Shown here: one piece after another, positions 1-8,965 of the stretch | Layout: every line of letters begins with the position of its first letter | How positions within the stretch are numbered: position 1 is the stretch's first letter | DNA from: Nitrososphaerales archaeon | Lineage (GTDB): Archaea; Thermoproteota; Nitrososphaeria; Nitrososphaerales; Gagatemarchaeaceae | NCBI GenBank assembly: GCA_030039795.1 | Contig: JASHUU010000088.1 | Location: 44,684 to 108,683 of the forward strand | Direction of reading: 5' to 3' | DNA: 64,000 nucleotides | The notes under the pieces: generated by a model | Told to the model about the DNA's origin: nothing | Databases searched by the model: none | Seen by the model: only the letters and a program-made list of their open reading frames with translations | Position numbers and translations under genes: made by a program

Positions 1-109
1 TCAGCTCCCATCCCTTGACGCCCGGGTTGCGCCCTCTCTGGAGGACCAGGACCTGGAAGGCCTTCCTGACCTTCCGCTCGAGGAGCGCCTTGTCAGCGGG
101 CTCCGTCAT
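1..109 (-). CDS. Partial small protein (N-terminus only), third gene of the SMC-like operon
   Basis: Start ATG at 109-107 overlaps the TGA of the upstream gene (ATGA). Reads MTEPADKALLERKVRKAFQVLVLQRGRNPGVKGWEL and runs off the window. Confidence 0.55.
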   Translation of the reverse strand, partial: MTEPADKALLERKVRKAFQVLVLQRGRNPGVKGWEL

Positions 110-831
110 TCCGCATCGCCCAGTGATATCGCGACCGACTTCGGAGGCGCCTTTGCCTTTTCGCCCAGGGCCTTGAGCCAGATCTTCCCTGTGAGCGGCT
201 CCGTCCTCAAGGTCGCTCTGCCCTCACTCGTGAGGAACGCCATGAGGTACGACCTCCTCACCCTTCCCTCGTAGCTGTCCGACGCGATGAAGTCCATGTA
301 GTCGATCCACTCGCCGCCCGACTTCGACGTCAGCTCGTCCATCAAGGCGGTCAACGTGGTCTCGAACTGCTGCTCGGTGAACGCGCCCATGCTGACGAGC
401 TCGGCGTAGTCTACCACTCCTGGCGCGGCGCCGTGCTTCCCGAACTGGTCCTTGAACCGCTCAGACATCGGGGAGAGGTCGCGCCAGTAGACGAACGCCT
501 TCTCGAGGCCCTTCGGCGATATCTGGTCGACCTGGGCCACCGGGTGCCAGCTCTTGATGAACGCCTCGGAAAGCGACTCCTTCGCAAGGAGCTTGACCTT
601 GAGCTGTATCAGGAGCGGGTCGATGTAGAGTGAGGACGCCCTGTGCTTGAGCCACTCGTCCTGAAGCTTCACTATCTGGGCAAGCTCTAGCATGGCTTCT
701 GAGTCGATGAGCAGCTCGTCGAGGAACTTCCAGTCGGGCAGCCGCTCCTGCAGGAGCCTGATCTTCTCCCTGATGTCCACGTCGAAGGGGTTCGCGCTGC
801 TCGACTCGACCGAGCGGCACAGCTCGATCAC
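106..831 (-). CDS. Kleisin/ScpA-like partner of the SMC-like protein (putative)
   Basis: The genuine part of the 406-aa ORF is its C-terminal ~240 aa (..NPFDVDIREKIRLLQERLPDWKFLDELLIDSEAMLELAQIVKLQDEWLKHRASSLYIDPLLIQLKVKLL..), resembling ScpA/kleisin N-terminal helices. GTG start chosen. Lies immediately downstream of the SMC gene. Confidence 0.55.
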   Translation of the reverse strand: MIELCRSVESSSANPFDVDIREKIRLLQERLPDWKFLDELLIDSEAMLELAQIVKLQDEWLKHRASSLYIDPLLIQLKVKLLAKESLSEAFIKSWHPVAQVDQISPKGLEKAFVYWRDLSPMSERFKDQFGKHGAAPGVVDYAELVSMGAFTEQQFETTLTALMDELTSKSGGEWIDYMDFIASDSYEGRVRRSYLMAFLTSEGRATLRTEPLTGKIWLKALGEKAKAPPKSVAISLGDAE

Positions 832-866
832 TCGCAGGACGTCCTCAAGCTTCTTCTGCTCCAGCG

Positions 867-2900
867 CTACTTCAGCTCCTTGACCTCTGACGACCCGTGG
901 ACGGCTTGGACGGTTATGACGTGCGCGCTCCGGTCGAACACCGTCAGGATGGAGGGCGTGATCACGAGGTACTGCGAGGCCTCCTGCTGCCTCATCTGGC
1001 CAAGTATCATCTTGAACATCGCTTCGCGGTTCCTCGGGTCCATGTGTATGTCGAACTCGTCCATCGCCCTGATGGGCGAGACTATCCTGGCCTGGAGCGA
1101 GAGTATGAAGGCCATCAGCGCCACCGAGCGCTCCCCGCCGCTCTGGGTGAAGGGGTCGAGGGTCGTCGGCGCGCCGCCCCGGAAGCCGACGAAGAGGTCG
1201 ATGCCTGCGCTCTCTACGTCCGCGCCCTCGTCGAACTTCACGAACCCGCTGGCGTCGGCCGCCCCCAGGACAGCCCTGTATGGCTGGTCTATCGACTCGA
1301 CGAGGTCCTCCATTGCATTCCTCCACACCCCCTTCCTGCCGCCGAGCTCTGCGAGCATGGCCTTCTTGTTCTCCTGCAGCTGGGAGAGCCTCACCTTGAG
1401 CTCCTCGATGTTCCCCGAGTAGTCGTTGTAGATCTTCTCCGCGTCGTCCGGGACGTCCTGCATCTTCTGTATGTGAGCAGAGACCAGTTTCAGCTCCTCG
1501 GAGACCTCGTAGGGCTGCCGCAGGGTCTCCATCCTGGCGCCCGCCTTCTCGAGTTCTGGCCCCATCTTCTCCAACTCGGCCCGGTATTCCCTCGCGCTCC
1601 TCTCTAGGTCGTGGAGGTCTGACTCTGTCAGCTTTGCCCTGTACGACAGCACCTCTGACTTCACCCTGAGCGAGACGTGGCTCTCCATGGTGCGCGTCAC
1701 GAGCTCGTCTGTCCTGCCAATCTCTTGCTGCAGAGAAGAGACCTCCCTTTCGAGGTCGGGCTTCCGCCTCTGCGCGTCGTCCTCAGCCGAGGAGCTCTTC
1801 CCCTTCATGTAGTCGACCACTTCCTTGAGCCTCTTCGCAGACTTTGCGCTCTCCCCCGAAGCCGCTTCGACCGCGCCTGACAGCCCGTCGAGGTCATCCT
1901 TCATGCCCCTGTAGACTGCCCTCGCGGACTCGTCCTTCGCCCTCTCCGCCTCGGCCCTGATCAGGGCCCCGTAGAGCTTCCTCAGCTCGACCTGCTTGTC
2001 GAGCAGCGTCTTGTGGGTCTGCTCTGCGTCCGCGGCGGCCTCGGCCTGCTGAGACTTCAGGTCCTCCAGGGTCCTCGCCTTCGATTTGATCTTCTCTTCG
2101 GCCGACTCGAGGGACTTCCTGAGCTTGGCCTCGTTGCTCCACAGGAGTTCCTTGGCGAGCAGGTCCCTGTGCTCCACCAAGCGCCTCTTCTCCTGGTACC
2201 GGTCGTAGACCTGCTTCCAGTATTCCAGCGCCTGGTTGGCGTTGTCTATCAGCTGGAGCAGCGAGCTCTCCTCGCCGACTAGACCGTTGAGCTCCTGCTC
2301 GGCCTGGAGTATCCTCTGCCTGTACTCGGAGAACCCCACGGCCTCCTCGACCAGCCTAAGGCGCTCCTGGGGCGTGACCGCGCCGAGCTCCTCGATCATC
2401 CCCTGGTGCATGATGATGAGGAGGTTGTCCGGGTTTATGCCGAACTCACGGAGCAGCCTGACGACCTCGCTCTTGTCTATCTCCCTGTAGTCTGCCTCGA
2501 ACCAGTAGGACCCGTCGCTCCTCAGGTACCTGCTTAGCATGAAAGTGTCTGACTTCGAGTACGGGATGGGGCGCCTGCCGCCCTTCGAGGAGTTGTCGAA
2601 GACGAGCGAGACCCTGGCGATGTCCTTCCCTCGCCTGATGAGGTCGGAGAGCTTGCGCGAGCGCTCCGTGTACGCCTGGCCGAAGGCCACAGAGATGGCG
2701 AGCAGGACGGAGGACTTCCCTGCGCCGTTGGGCCCTATGATGAGGTTCAGGCCCCCGCGGAGGGGTATGCGGGCGTACTCGTAGCTCATGAAGTTCTCCA
2801 GGATTATCTCCTTGACTGTCGTGAGATGTGCGGGTCTCTCTTTCGAGAGCTCTTCGACGCGCTTCGACAAGATCCTCGGCCGAAGGCCCGTGGGGCGCAT
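867..2900 (-). CDS. Short SMC-like ATPase (SMC5/6-related motifs)
   Basis: Walker A GPNGAGKSS, ABC signature QSGGERSVALMAFILSLQ, Walker B region RAMDEFDIHMDPRNRE, coiled coil between; 677 aa. Confidence 0.85.
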   Translation of the reverse strand: MRPTGLRPRILSKRVEELSKERPAHLTTVKEIILENFMSYEYARIPLRGGLNLIIGPNGAGKSSVLLAISVAFGQAYTERSRKLSDLIRRGKDIARVSLVFDNSSKGGRRPIPYSKSDTFMLSRYLRSDGSYWFEADYREIDKSEVVRLLREFGINPDNLLIIMHQGMIEELGAVTPQERLRLVEEAVGFSEYRQRILQAEQELNGLVGEESSLLQLIDNANQALEYWKQVYDRYQEKRRLVEHRDLLAKELLWSNEAKLRKSLESAEEKIKSKARTLEDLKSQQAEAAADAEQTHKTLLDKQVELRKLYGALIRAEAERAKDESARAVYRGMKDDLDGLSGAVEAASGESAKSAKRLKEVVDYMKGKSSSAEDDAQRRKPDLEREVSSLQQEIGRTDELVTRTMESHVSLRVKSEVLSYRAKLTESDLHDLERSAREYRAELEKMGPELEKAGARMETLRQPYEVSEELKLVSAHIQKMQDVPDDAEKIYNDYSGNIEELKVRLSQLQENKKAMLAELGGRKGVWRNAMEDLVESIDQPYRAVLGAADASGFVKFDEGADVESAGIDLFVGFRGGAPTTLDPFTQSGGERSVALMAFILSLQARIVSPIRAMDEFDIHMDPRNREAMFKMILGQMRQQEASQYLVITPSILTVFDRSAHVITVQAVHGSSEVKELK

Positions 2901-2993
2901 TTAGACGTTGCGCGGCTTTCGGGCCTCTCGCCCTTTCACTTTCACGCTTCTCCCCCCGACGCCTTAAATCGCCGGGAGAGACCTTGGCCGTCG

Positions 2994-5837
2994 TTGACTG
3001 CAGGCGGCTCGTTTTCAGCTCTCGCTCCAGCCGTAAGGGCGATACTGGACGAGACAGGCTTCACCGAGCCGACGCCCCCGCAGGCCAGAGCTTGGCCCCT
3101 TGTCTCCCGAGGAGAGAACGTCCTAGTGGTGGCTCCCACAGGGTCGGGAAAGACGGAGGCCGCGCTCCTCCCTCTGCTGAGCAGGCTGGTGACCGAGGGG
3201 CACGGGGAGGGGATCTCCCTGCTCTACATCACCCCGATGAGGGCGCTGAACAGGGACATGCTGAAGCGGCTTCAGACGTGGTGCGGGCGGCTAGGCCTCT
3301 CCGTAGACATCAGGCACGGCGACACGCCGCAGAGCCAGAGGGCGCGGCAGTCGGCGCATCCTCCGGACGTCATGGTGACGACCCCGGAGACCCTGCAGGC
3401 CATCCTGCCAGGGAGGAGGATGAGGGAGAACCTGTCGCACCTGAAGGCGGTGGTGGTGGACGAACTGCACAACCTCGTGGAGAGCAAGAGGGGCGTCCAG
3501 CTCTGCGTCGGTCTAAACAGGCTCAGAAAGGTCACCCCCGACTTCCAGCTTGTGGCTCTGTCCGCCACGGTGGGGACGCCTGAGGTGGCTGCGAGGTTCA
3601 TCTTCGGCGAGAGGAAGAACGCCATAGTGAAGGTCGAGGTGCCCAAGGAGTTCGCCTATGCGATCGAATATCCTGTTCCCGACCCCTCGAGCAGGTCGGC
3701 GGCGCGAGAGACGTACTCGGCGCCCGACCTCGCCGCGAGGCTGGCGAGGATCAACGACCTCATCGAGGCCCACCGGTCGACCCTGATCTTCGTGAACAGC
3801 AGGACGGTCGCCGAGATGCTGGGGGAGAAGATGGCGAGGCTCAGGAAGGACGTCGGCGTGCACCACGGCTCCCTCCCAAGGGAGGAGAGGGAGCGGGTCG
3901 AGCAGGCGTTCAAGGAAGGCCAGCTCAGGGCCCTGGTCTGCACGAGCACCCTCGAGCTCGGCATCGACATCGGCTCGGTCGACTTGGTGGTCCAGTACAT
4001 GTCTCCGAGGCAGGTGACGGGGCTCGTCCAGCGCGTGGGCAGGAGCGGCCATGGCATTGGGAGGGTCTCGAACGGGGTCCTCCTGACGGTCTCGGGCGAC
4101 GACGCGCTCGAGTCGTGCGCCAGCGTGGCCTGCGCGTCCAAGGGCATGATAGAGCCGACAAGGCCGTACTCCAACTCGCTGGACGTGCTCGCGCATCAGG
4201 TCGCGGGTTACGTGATGGACTTCGAGACCATGCGCGCGGACGACATCCTGAAGGAGGTGCGGGCCGCGGCCCCGTTCCGAGACCTCCCTGAGGAGAGCTT
4301 CCTCAAGACGGTGGCGTACCTCTCCGAGCTGAGGAAGGTCAGGCTCGACCAGGGGACAGTGTACAGGACGAGGCTGACGAGGGACTATTACTACGAGAAC
4401 CTCTCGATGATACCTGACGAGACGAGGTACCTCGTGGTCGACGCGTCCACGAACCAGACGGTGGGGATACTCGGAGAGGAGTTCGTCCTCCTCCGCGCCA
4501 AGGCGGGGGTCCACTTCATCTGCAAGGGCAAGATCTGGCAGATAGAGCAGATAGCCCAAGACAGGAAGATCTACGTCACCCCCGTCGAAGACCCGCTCGC
4601 GGCGCTCCCAGGGTGGGACGGAGAGATGCTCCCAGTGCCGTTCGGGCTGGCGACCGAGACAGGCCGCCTCAGAAGGGCGATCTCGGAGGCCATAGACAAG
4701 GGCGAGGACTCGGTAGAGGCGGTGATGCAGACCATGAGGGGGGACGGAGCCTCGCGGGCGCTCATGGTGGACGAGATAGCGGAGCACAAGAAGATGGGGG
4801 CGGCGGTCCCCTCGGACAGGCTCGTCCTCTTCGAGGGCTTCGGGAAGTACCTGATAGTCCACTTGTGCTTCGGCGAGTCTGTGAACAGGACGTTCGCATA
4901 CGTCTTCGAAGAGGTGCTCTCGCGCAGGGGGCTGGTGAGGGTCTGGTGGCTCGACGGATACAGGCTTCTCATCGAGCTGACGACGGACACGGAGGAGCTG
5001 GACCTCAAAGCGATAGCGAAGGAGCTGACAAGGCTGAGCCCAGAGGAGCTAGAAAGGACATACGCGGTCGCGGCCCAGCGAAACTTCCCGTTCCCGGCCA
5101 GGGTCAAGTACGTGGCGGAGAGGTTCGGTGCCCTGAAGAGGGGGAAGCTCATCGCACACCCCAACCTCTGCTCGCTCCCGACGCGGTTCGAGAAGACCCC
5201 GATCTTCGACGAGGCGCTCCAGGAGACAGGGAGAGACCTCATAGACATGGAGACGAGCAAGCAGATACTGGTCGCGGTGTCCAAGGGAGACATCGCCGTC
5301 GAGACATACCTGGCCGCCGAGAAGCCGACGCCCATCGCCTACGGCCTGCTGTACAGATACCTTGAGGTCCCTGAGGCCGTCGCTCCTGACTCTCTGGGGA
5401 AGTCGTCCTACCAGCGGATGAAGGCCAGCATATTCGGGACGGATGTGAGCCTTCTCTGCGTGAAGTGCGGCAGGGACCAAGGCGTCACCACCGTGGGCGA
5501 GCTGCAGGAGGAGCCCAAGTGTGAGAGATGCGGCTCCGGGCTGCTCGCGCCGTGCTACTGGGGGAGCGACAAGCTCGCAGACCTGCTGGCTAAGAGGGAC
5601 GCGAAGGCCGCCCTGGACGAGGAAGAGCGGGGCGAGCTGTCCAAGGCGAGGAGGTCGGCCGACCTCGTCCTCTCATACGGGAAGAAGGCAGTGGTGGCGC
5701 TGAGCGTCTATGGGATAGGGCCGCAGACGGCCTCGAGGATACTCGCAGAGATGCACGACGACGAGGAGACGTTCTACAGGGACCTCCTCGAAGCGAAGAT
5801 CAGGTTTGTGACGACGAGGCAGTTCTGGGGTAATTGA
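2994..5837 (+). CDS. lhr: Lhr-type superfamily 2 ATP-dependent helicase
   Basis: APTGSGKTEAALLPLL, VVDELHNL, LSATVG, LGIDIGSVDLVVQY, QRVGRSGH motifs; C-terminal CxxC pairs. In-frame TTG at 2994 is a better start than 2826. Confidence 0.9.
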   Translation: MTAGGSFSALAPAVRAILDETGFTEPTPPQARAWPLVSRGENVLVVAPTGSGKTEAALLPLLSRLVTEGHGEGISLLYITPMRALNRDMLKRLQTWCGRLGLSVDIRHGDTPQSQRARQSAHPPDVMVTTPETLQAILPGRRMRENLSHLKAVVVDELHNLVESKRGVQLCVGLNRLRKVTPDFQLVALSATVGTPEVAARFIFGERKNAIVKVEVPKEFAYAIEYPVPDPSSRSAARETYSAPDLAARLARINDLIEAHRSTLIFVNSRTVAEMLGEKMARLRKDVGVHHGSLPREERERVEQAFKEGQLRALVCTSTLELGIDIGSVDLVVQYMSPRQVTGLVQRVGRSGHGIGRVSNGVLLTVSGDDALESCASVACASKGMIEPTRPYSNSLDVLAHQVAGYVMDFETMRADDILKEVRAAAPFRDLPEESFLKTVAYLSELRKVRLDQGTVYRTRLTRDYYYENLSMIPDETRYLVVDASTNQTVGILGEEFVLLRAKAGVHFICKGKIWQIEQIAQDRKIYVTPVEDPLAALPGWDGEMLPVPFGLATETGRLRRAISEAIDKGEDSVEAVMQTMRGDGASRALMVDEIAEHKKMGAAVPSDRLVLFEGFGKYLIVHLCFGESVNRTFAYVFEEVLSRRGLVRVWWLDGYRLLIELTTDTEELDLKAIAKELTRLSPEELERTYAVAAQRNFPFPARVKYVAERFGALKRGKLIAHPNLCSLPTRFEKTPIFDEALQETGRDLIDMETSKQILVAVSKGDIAVETYLAAEKPTPIAYGLLYRYLEVPEAVAPDSLGKSSYQRMKASIFGTDVSLLCVKCGRDQGVTTVGELQEEPKCERCGSGLLAPCYWGSDKLADLLAKRDAKAALDEEERGELSKARRSADLVLSYGKKAVVALSVYGIGPQTASRILAEMHDDEETFYRDLLEAKIRFVTTRQFWGN

Positions 5838-5868
5838 TTCATAAACTGGGCCCGTGGGGGAGCCTCCG

Positions 5869-6552
5869 TTGGTTCTAGCCGGGAAGGTGTTCCTGGTGAG
5901 GGAGAGCTACGACATGGACACCCTCGCCGAGAAGCTGAAGTCCTTCCGCCTTGAGACGGACACCAGCGTGGAGGAGCAGGAGTTCAAGCTCGTCACCGAA
6001 GTGACCGACCTTTCGGCGGGCAAGTCCGCCCTGGAGGGGACGTTCTCCTTCGATGCCGTCTTCGTGGTGAGGCACAGGGGGAAGGCCATGCCCGTGCCGA
6101 GGACGTACGAGGCTCCGTTCTCCTTCAACGTCTACAAGGACAGGCTCTTCCTGACGGTCTACGACAAGAAGACCCGGGCGAACAGCGCCGCGAACGAGAT
6201 GAGCAAGGCGGTCTTCATGAGCCTCGGTCAGGTGGTCGAGGCGAGGATCGAGCCTGAGACGCTGAGGAGGTTCCACGAGGCTAACTTCCAGGACACGAAG
6301 GTGGTCTTCTATTCGGACGTCGACCTGCCGAACATCAGCAAGCTGTCGCTCTACGGGGAGGAACTGGGCAATACGGGCCTCTACGCGGACTACCTCACTC
6401 ACGGGAAGCTGTGGTACATCGTGTTCACGAGCAAGCCCTACGGGTACGTCGTGGGCCTCACGAGGAACTGCATAGTGACGGCGTTCAGCAAGATGGAGCT
6501 TCCGGAGTTCAAGACGTTCGTCAGCAGCCAGGTCTTCCCGCTCGTCGCGTAG
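5869..6552 (+). CDS. Conserved hypothetical protein (~227 aa)
   Basis: Long ORF with coding-like composition between lhr and a phosphoesterase; no family recognised. Confidence 0.6.
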   Translation: MVLAGKVFLVRESYDMDTLAEKLKSFRLETDTSVEEQEFKLVTEVTDLSAGKSALEGTFSFDAVFVVRHRGKAMPVPRTYEAPFSFNVYKDRLFLTVYDKKTRANSAANEMSKAVFMSLGQVVEARIEPETLRRFHEANFQDTKVVFYSDVDLPNISKLSLYGEELGNTGLYADYLTHGKLWYIVFTSKPYGYVVGLTRNCIVTAFSKMELPEFKTFVSSQVFPLVA

Positions 6553-6612
6553 CCTGGCCCGTCCGTCCACCCGCGAAGACAATAAGACTGCCCCGCCGGC
6601 TGATCTGTCTGG

Positions 6613-7371
6613 ATGCTCAGGATAGTCCCGGGGGAGGCTGCGCTCGTCCACAGCGACGGCGGGACCTCGACCCTGCTAATCTCGGACCTCCACCTCGGGC
6701 TGGAGAAGGAGATGGCGAAGAAGGGGTTCCGGCTGCCCCCCTACTCGGTGAAGATGGTCGGTCGCGTGAGAGACCTAGGGGAGAGATACGGTACCACGAG
6801 GATTGTGATCCTGGGGGACGTCAAGCATGCCGTGGGCAAGGTCGAAGACATAGAGTGGGGGGTCGTGCCGTGGTTCTTCGACACCATGCTCGACCTCTTC
6901 GAGTCGGTCGAGGTCGTTCCCGGCAATCACGACGGCAACATCAAGAGCGTGCTCCCGCCCCGCGTCGCGCTCCGCGGACCCGAAGGCGGCGTGATTGGCA
7001 CAGGGCGCTCGAGGGTCGGGGTCGCGCACGGGCACGCGTGGCCCTCTGAAGAGGCGATAAGGACAAGGAACCTGGTCATAGGCCACTCTCACTTCACGTA
7101 CGAGATGAAAGACCCGCTTGGGGCGAGGACACGGGAGTCGGTCTGGGTCAGCACCACTTACGATGTGGCCCAGCTTCTGGAAGGGGCGGGATGGGCTTCG
7201 AAGGCGGCGGGCAAGGGGCGTCTGACCGTCATGCCTCCGTTCAATAGGATGGTCGGGGGCCAGCCCATCAACAGGGGCAAAGCCTTCGAGTTCGGGCCCG
7301 TCCTGTCCTCGAGGTCGGTGAGCCTGGAGGGGGCGGACATCTTCCTGACGGATGGGACCAGGGTGACCTAG
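6613..7371 (+). CDS. Metallophosphoesterase (archaeal ICC/SbcD-related type)
   Basis: SDLHLG, GDVKH, GNHDG and GHSH-type motifs; next to lhr. Confidence 0.85.
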   Translation: MLRIVPGEAALVHSDGGTSTLLISDLHLGLEKEMAKKGFRLPPYSVKMVGRVRDLGERYGTTRIVILGDVKHAVGKVEDIEWGVVPWFFDTMLDLFESVEVVPGNHDGNIKSVLPPRVALRGPEGGVIGTGRSRVGVAHGHAWPSEEAIRTRNLVIGHSHFTYEMKDPLGARTRESVWVSTTYDVAQLLEGAGWASKAAGKGRLTVMPPFNRMVGGQPINRGKAFEFGPVLSSRSVSLEGADIFLTDGTRVT

Positions 7372-7730
7372 GAGATCGCGGAGCCGCCGTCTATGGCGTT
7401 CCTTATCATCTTCTCAAGAGAAGCCTCGGGCACGGCCCCTATGGTGGCCTCGAGGGGCTGGCCGTTCTTGAAGAGCATGAAGGTCGGTATCGAGAAGACC
7501 TGGTAGCGCGAGGATATGTTGATCTCCTCGTCCACGTTCACCTTGCCGAATACGACTCTGTCGGAGTACTTCGAGGCCAGCCTCTCCACGACGGGTTCCA
7601 TGGCAACGCACGGACCGCACCACGTGGCCCAAAAGTCCACAAGCATCAGCTTCGCGCCAGAGCCGACTCTGTCGAAGTTCTCCTCGGTCAGCTTTACTAT
7701 GGTCTGTTGATGACCAGCTTCCACACTCAT
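7368..7730 (-). CDS. trxA: Thioredoxin
   Basis: MSVEAGHQQTIVKLTEENFD..DFWATWCGPCVAMEP..SIPTFMLFKNGQ; WCGPC active site. ATG at 7730. Confidence 0.95.
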   Translation of the reverse strand: MSVEAGHQQTIVKLTEENFDRVGSGAKLMLVDFWATWCGPCVAMEPVVERLASKYSDRVVFGKVNVDEEINISSRYQVFSIPTFMLFKNGQPLEATIGAVPEASLEKMIRNAIDGGSAIS

Positions 7731-7799
7731 ATCAGTGAATCGTGGTTGCGACGACCTTGATACGTATTTAAGAATAAAACCTGACTCGCGACTTTTCGT

Positions 7800-8360
7800 T
7801 TGAGTTACGAGGTGGTCGAGTCGATCGCGCGGACGTTGAGCCGGGAAGCCCCCAGAGGCGGCCCCCGCGGGGCTGCCGTCTCCGTGATCCTGTCGGGAAG
7901 GAGCGCACCGGAGATACTGTTCATCAGAAGAGCGGAGCGCTCGAACGATCCTTGGTCGGGTCAGATTGCTTTCCCGGGCGGCAGGGCCCAACCTAGGGAC
8001 GGTGACCCGAGGACCACGGCCTGCAGGGAGACCTCTGAAGAGGTGGGGATCGACCTCGACGCGGTTGCAGAGTTTCTTGGTTACGCCGGGCCCGTCACGA
8101 CGCACACGGGCGCCATCGACGTGGTCCCATGCGCCTTCCTGCTCCGCGCGAGGGGCCGAGTCGTCCTGAACGACGAGGTCGCCTCGTACAGGTGGGCGAG
8201 GGTGAGAGACATCCTCTCCAAGGACGCGAAGACGATCCACCGGCTGGAGACGCCGGGAGGCAGCGTCGAGATGCCGGCGATACGGGTCGCCGACTACGTC
8301 ATCTGGGGCCTGACCTACAGGATTCTTGTCGCGCTCTTAGGACTTCCGGAGCCCGTCTAG
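7800..8360 (+). CDS. NUDIX hydrolase (CoA pyrophosphatase-like)
   Basis: Nudix box GGRAQPRDGDPRTTACRETSEEVGID; TTG start. Confidence 0.85.
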   Translation: MSYEVVESIARTLSREAPRGGPRGAAVSVILSGRSAPEILFIRRAERSNDPWSGQIAFPGGRAQPRDGDPRTTACRETSEEVGIDLDAVAEFLGYAGPVTTHTGAIDVVPCAFLLRARGRVVLNDEVASYRWARVRDILSKDAKTIHRLETPGGSVEMPAIRVADYVIWGLTYRILVALLGLPEPV

Positions 8361-8860
8361 GAGGAGTCCTTGCTTCTTTCGGATCGCTCCATTTCTGCTC
8401 TCTGCCTGCCCACCTCACCGATTTCGAATGGGAACACGATCCACTCTGACACAGTCTCCAGGAAGTAGTCCGGTTCCGTCTTGCTCCACGGTTTCTTGAA
8501 GAGCGTCGCAGTGCCCAAGGCGGCGGGCTTCTGTCCCTCCAGGTGGCTCCTGACGAAGGCCATCGTGTCCCCTTGGTCCACGAGGTCGTCGACCAGAAGG
8601 ATGCGCCTGTCGCGCACGCCCTCGGTGAGGGTGGAAACAATTCTCGGCTGGGTCCGCTTCCCGATGTCGTTGTAGGACTTCACGTTGATGAAATCGACCT
8701 TCAGGTCGAGGTGGTCGGCCACTACCATGGACACGGGTATCCCTCCCCTCGCGATGCCCACCACGAGGTCGAACCTCTTCCCGGAAGCGCTCACCTTCTC
8801 CGCCAGCCCCTCGGTCAGGTTCCCGTACTCGGACCAAGTGATGTACCTGAAGTTCGGCAC
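8357..8860 (-). CDS. Phosphoribosyltransferase family protein
   Basis: RILLVDDLVDQGDT PRPP-binding motif; VVGIARGGIPVS. Confidence 0.85.
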   Translation of the reverse strand: MPNFRYITWSEYGNLTEGLAEKVSASGKRFDLVVGIARGGIPVSMVVADHLDLKVDFINVKSYNDIGKRTQPRIVSTLTEGVRDRRILLVDDLVDQGDTMAFVRSHLEGQKPAALGTATLFKKPWSKTEPDYFLETVSEWIVFPFEIGEVGRQRAEMERSERSKDSS

Positions 8861-8965
8861 GAAGTCGTCCTTCGCGGGGCTTCTTAGTTAACTCTTCAAG
8901 AGTTCCGTCGCCTCGCGCCTGCAAAAACGGGGGAGACCAGGCGGCGCGTTGCCGCTTGGCCTATT

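Noticed and set aside
106-6651. Many long antisense ORFs in the track (e.g. 897..1607 +, 3513..4862 -, 5875..6651 -)
   Set aside because: Shadow ORFs of high-GC genes; Arg/His/Pro-rich translations with no family motifs, opposite to well-supported genes.
8935-8965. Hairpin CCAGGCGGC-gcgtt-GCCGC-TTGG after the G1 peptidase gene
   Set aside because: Plausible 3'-end structure but no T-run; not strong enough to call a terminator.
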